Source: Morinoia aosen
Lineage: Eukaryota; Arthropoda; Malacostraca; Amphipoda; Talitridae
Direction of reading: 5' to 3'
Assembly: GCA_030386875.1 (NCBI GenBank)
Contig: CM059567.1
Coordinates: forward strand, 54,110,020-54,174,019
Length of the DNA: 64,000 nt
Below, one piece after another: positions 63,598 to 64,000 of the stretch. Every line of letters begins with the position of its first letter. Position 1 is the first letter of the stretch. A program made the position numbers and the translations under genes. The notes beneath the pieces are model-generated. The model made no database searches. It saw nothing but the letters and a program-made list of their open reading frames with translations, and was not told the DNA's origin.

Positions 63598-63941
63598 GTA
63601 AGTATATAATTTATTTACAACTTTATTACACCTTTGCTGTTTGGTATGGTCATAATTTTCTCATGTTTATGTAGTTCTTGGTATGTTGTGGAATTTTATT
63701 ATTTGTCCTTGAATTTTATTCAATTTTTTCACATGTTTCGTATTTTTTAACAGAACTGTAAACTAAATTTATATTAATCATTACTTTATAAATGCAAGGT
63801 GTAAGACTTAGCCCTAGTTATGGGAAGTGTGTTAACAATTACCTAAATGCTGAGGCTATCAATATTTAGCCGCAAATTATACTTGTTTTTTCAGTGATCA
63901 TTATGTTGCATTAATTGTGTGTATTATTGAAATATTTGAAG

Positions 63942-63998
63942 GAATCGTCCTCCAGTATACTGAGGGGGCTTGATGCTGGCTACCTGTGGGATAAGTAG
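63942..63998 (+). CDS. Candidate last exon, continuing from 63597
   Basis: After a GAAG acceptor-like end (63941), phase 0 from the previous exon gives 18 codons (E-S-S-S-S-I-L-R-G-L-D-A-G-Y-L-W-D-K) and a TAG at 63996-63998. Phase compatibility supports it; the weak pyrimidine tract argues against. The window ends two bases later. Confidence 0.25.
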   Translation, partial: ESSSSILRGLDAGYLWDK

Positions 63999-64000
63999 AA

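Overview
This window comes from a repeat-rich metazoan nuclear genome. I favour an arthropod, but with modest confidence. The basis is the mix of BEL/Pao and Ty3/Gypsy LTR retrotransposons, tRNA-derived SINEs, TTAA- and TA-target DNA transposons, and the absence of any bacterial-style operon. Nearly everything recognisable is transposable-element (TE) DNA. Host coding sequence is limited to a few short candidate exons, the best of them at the extreme right end (63.4-64.0 kb).

Left part (1-11.2 kb): two minus-strand copies of one BEL/Pao family. Copy 1 (1-3069, running off the window) is an unbroken reading frame of at least 1023 codons with a DUF1759-type Gag, a zinc knuckle and a DUF1758-type protease. 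Copy 2 (about 6.38-11.23 kb) has both LTRs, a polypurine tract and a 958-codon frame. It ends 22 bp before the polypurine tract without reverse transcriptase or integrase, so this looks like a non-autonomous Gag-protease BEL element. A TTAA-flanked element (4209-5662) lies between the copies.

Middle (11.2-44.4 kb): old LTR debris (a BEL-type solo LTR, a Gypsy LTR relic, and four copies of a long LTR family starting TGTAGTG). A young Ty3/Gypsy array sits inside one of these: LTR-internal-LTR-internal-LTR, 14718-33641, flanked by a 4-bp duplication (CACA). Each unit encodes Gag, then Pol in the -1 frame behind a textbook slippery site (GGGAAAC) and an H-type pseudoknot. Both units share the same frame break in RNase H, so the array probably arose by unequal recombination of one insertion. 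The third LTR carries a 1515-bp element with 106-bp perfect terminal inverted repeats. Two tRNA-derived SINEs (34.9 and 40.9-41.2 kb) and a 1.39-kb unclassified insert are nested in or near the old LTRs.

Right part (44.4-64 kb): a 12.5-kb inverted-repeat element (44392-56910). Its two 2697-bp arms are exact mirror positions of each other (left x pairs with right 101302-x), and it is inserted 18 bp from the end of an old LTR with target duplication CTGAG. Each arm carries a 182-bp tandem repeat, two tRNA-like B-box modules followed by T-runs, and a TGCATATGC-rich block. The spacer contains foldback-like elements, G/C-rich quadruplex-prone blocks and a decayed second copy of the element's own end. 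Beyond it lies a large imperfect palindrome centred at 58206 (split by a 1194-bp TTAA transposon), a 225-bp TA-flanked MITE, and mosaic repeats to 62.6 kb. The sequence then becomes plain AT-rich DNA with candidate host exons.
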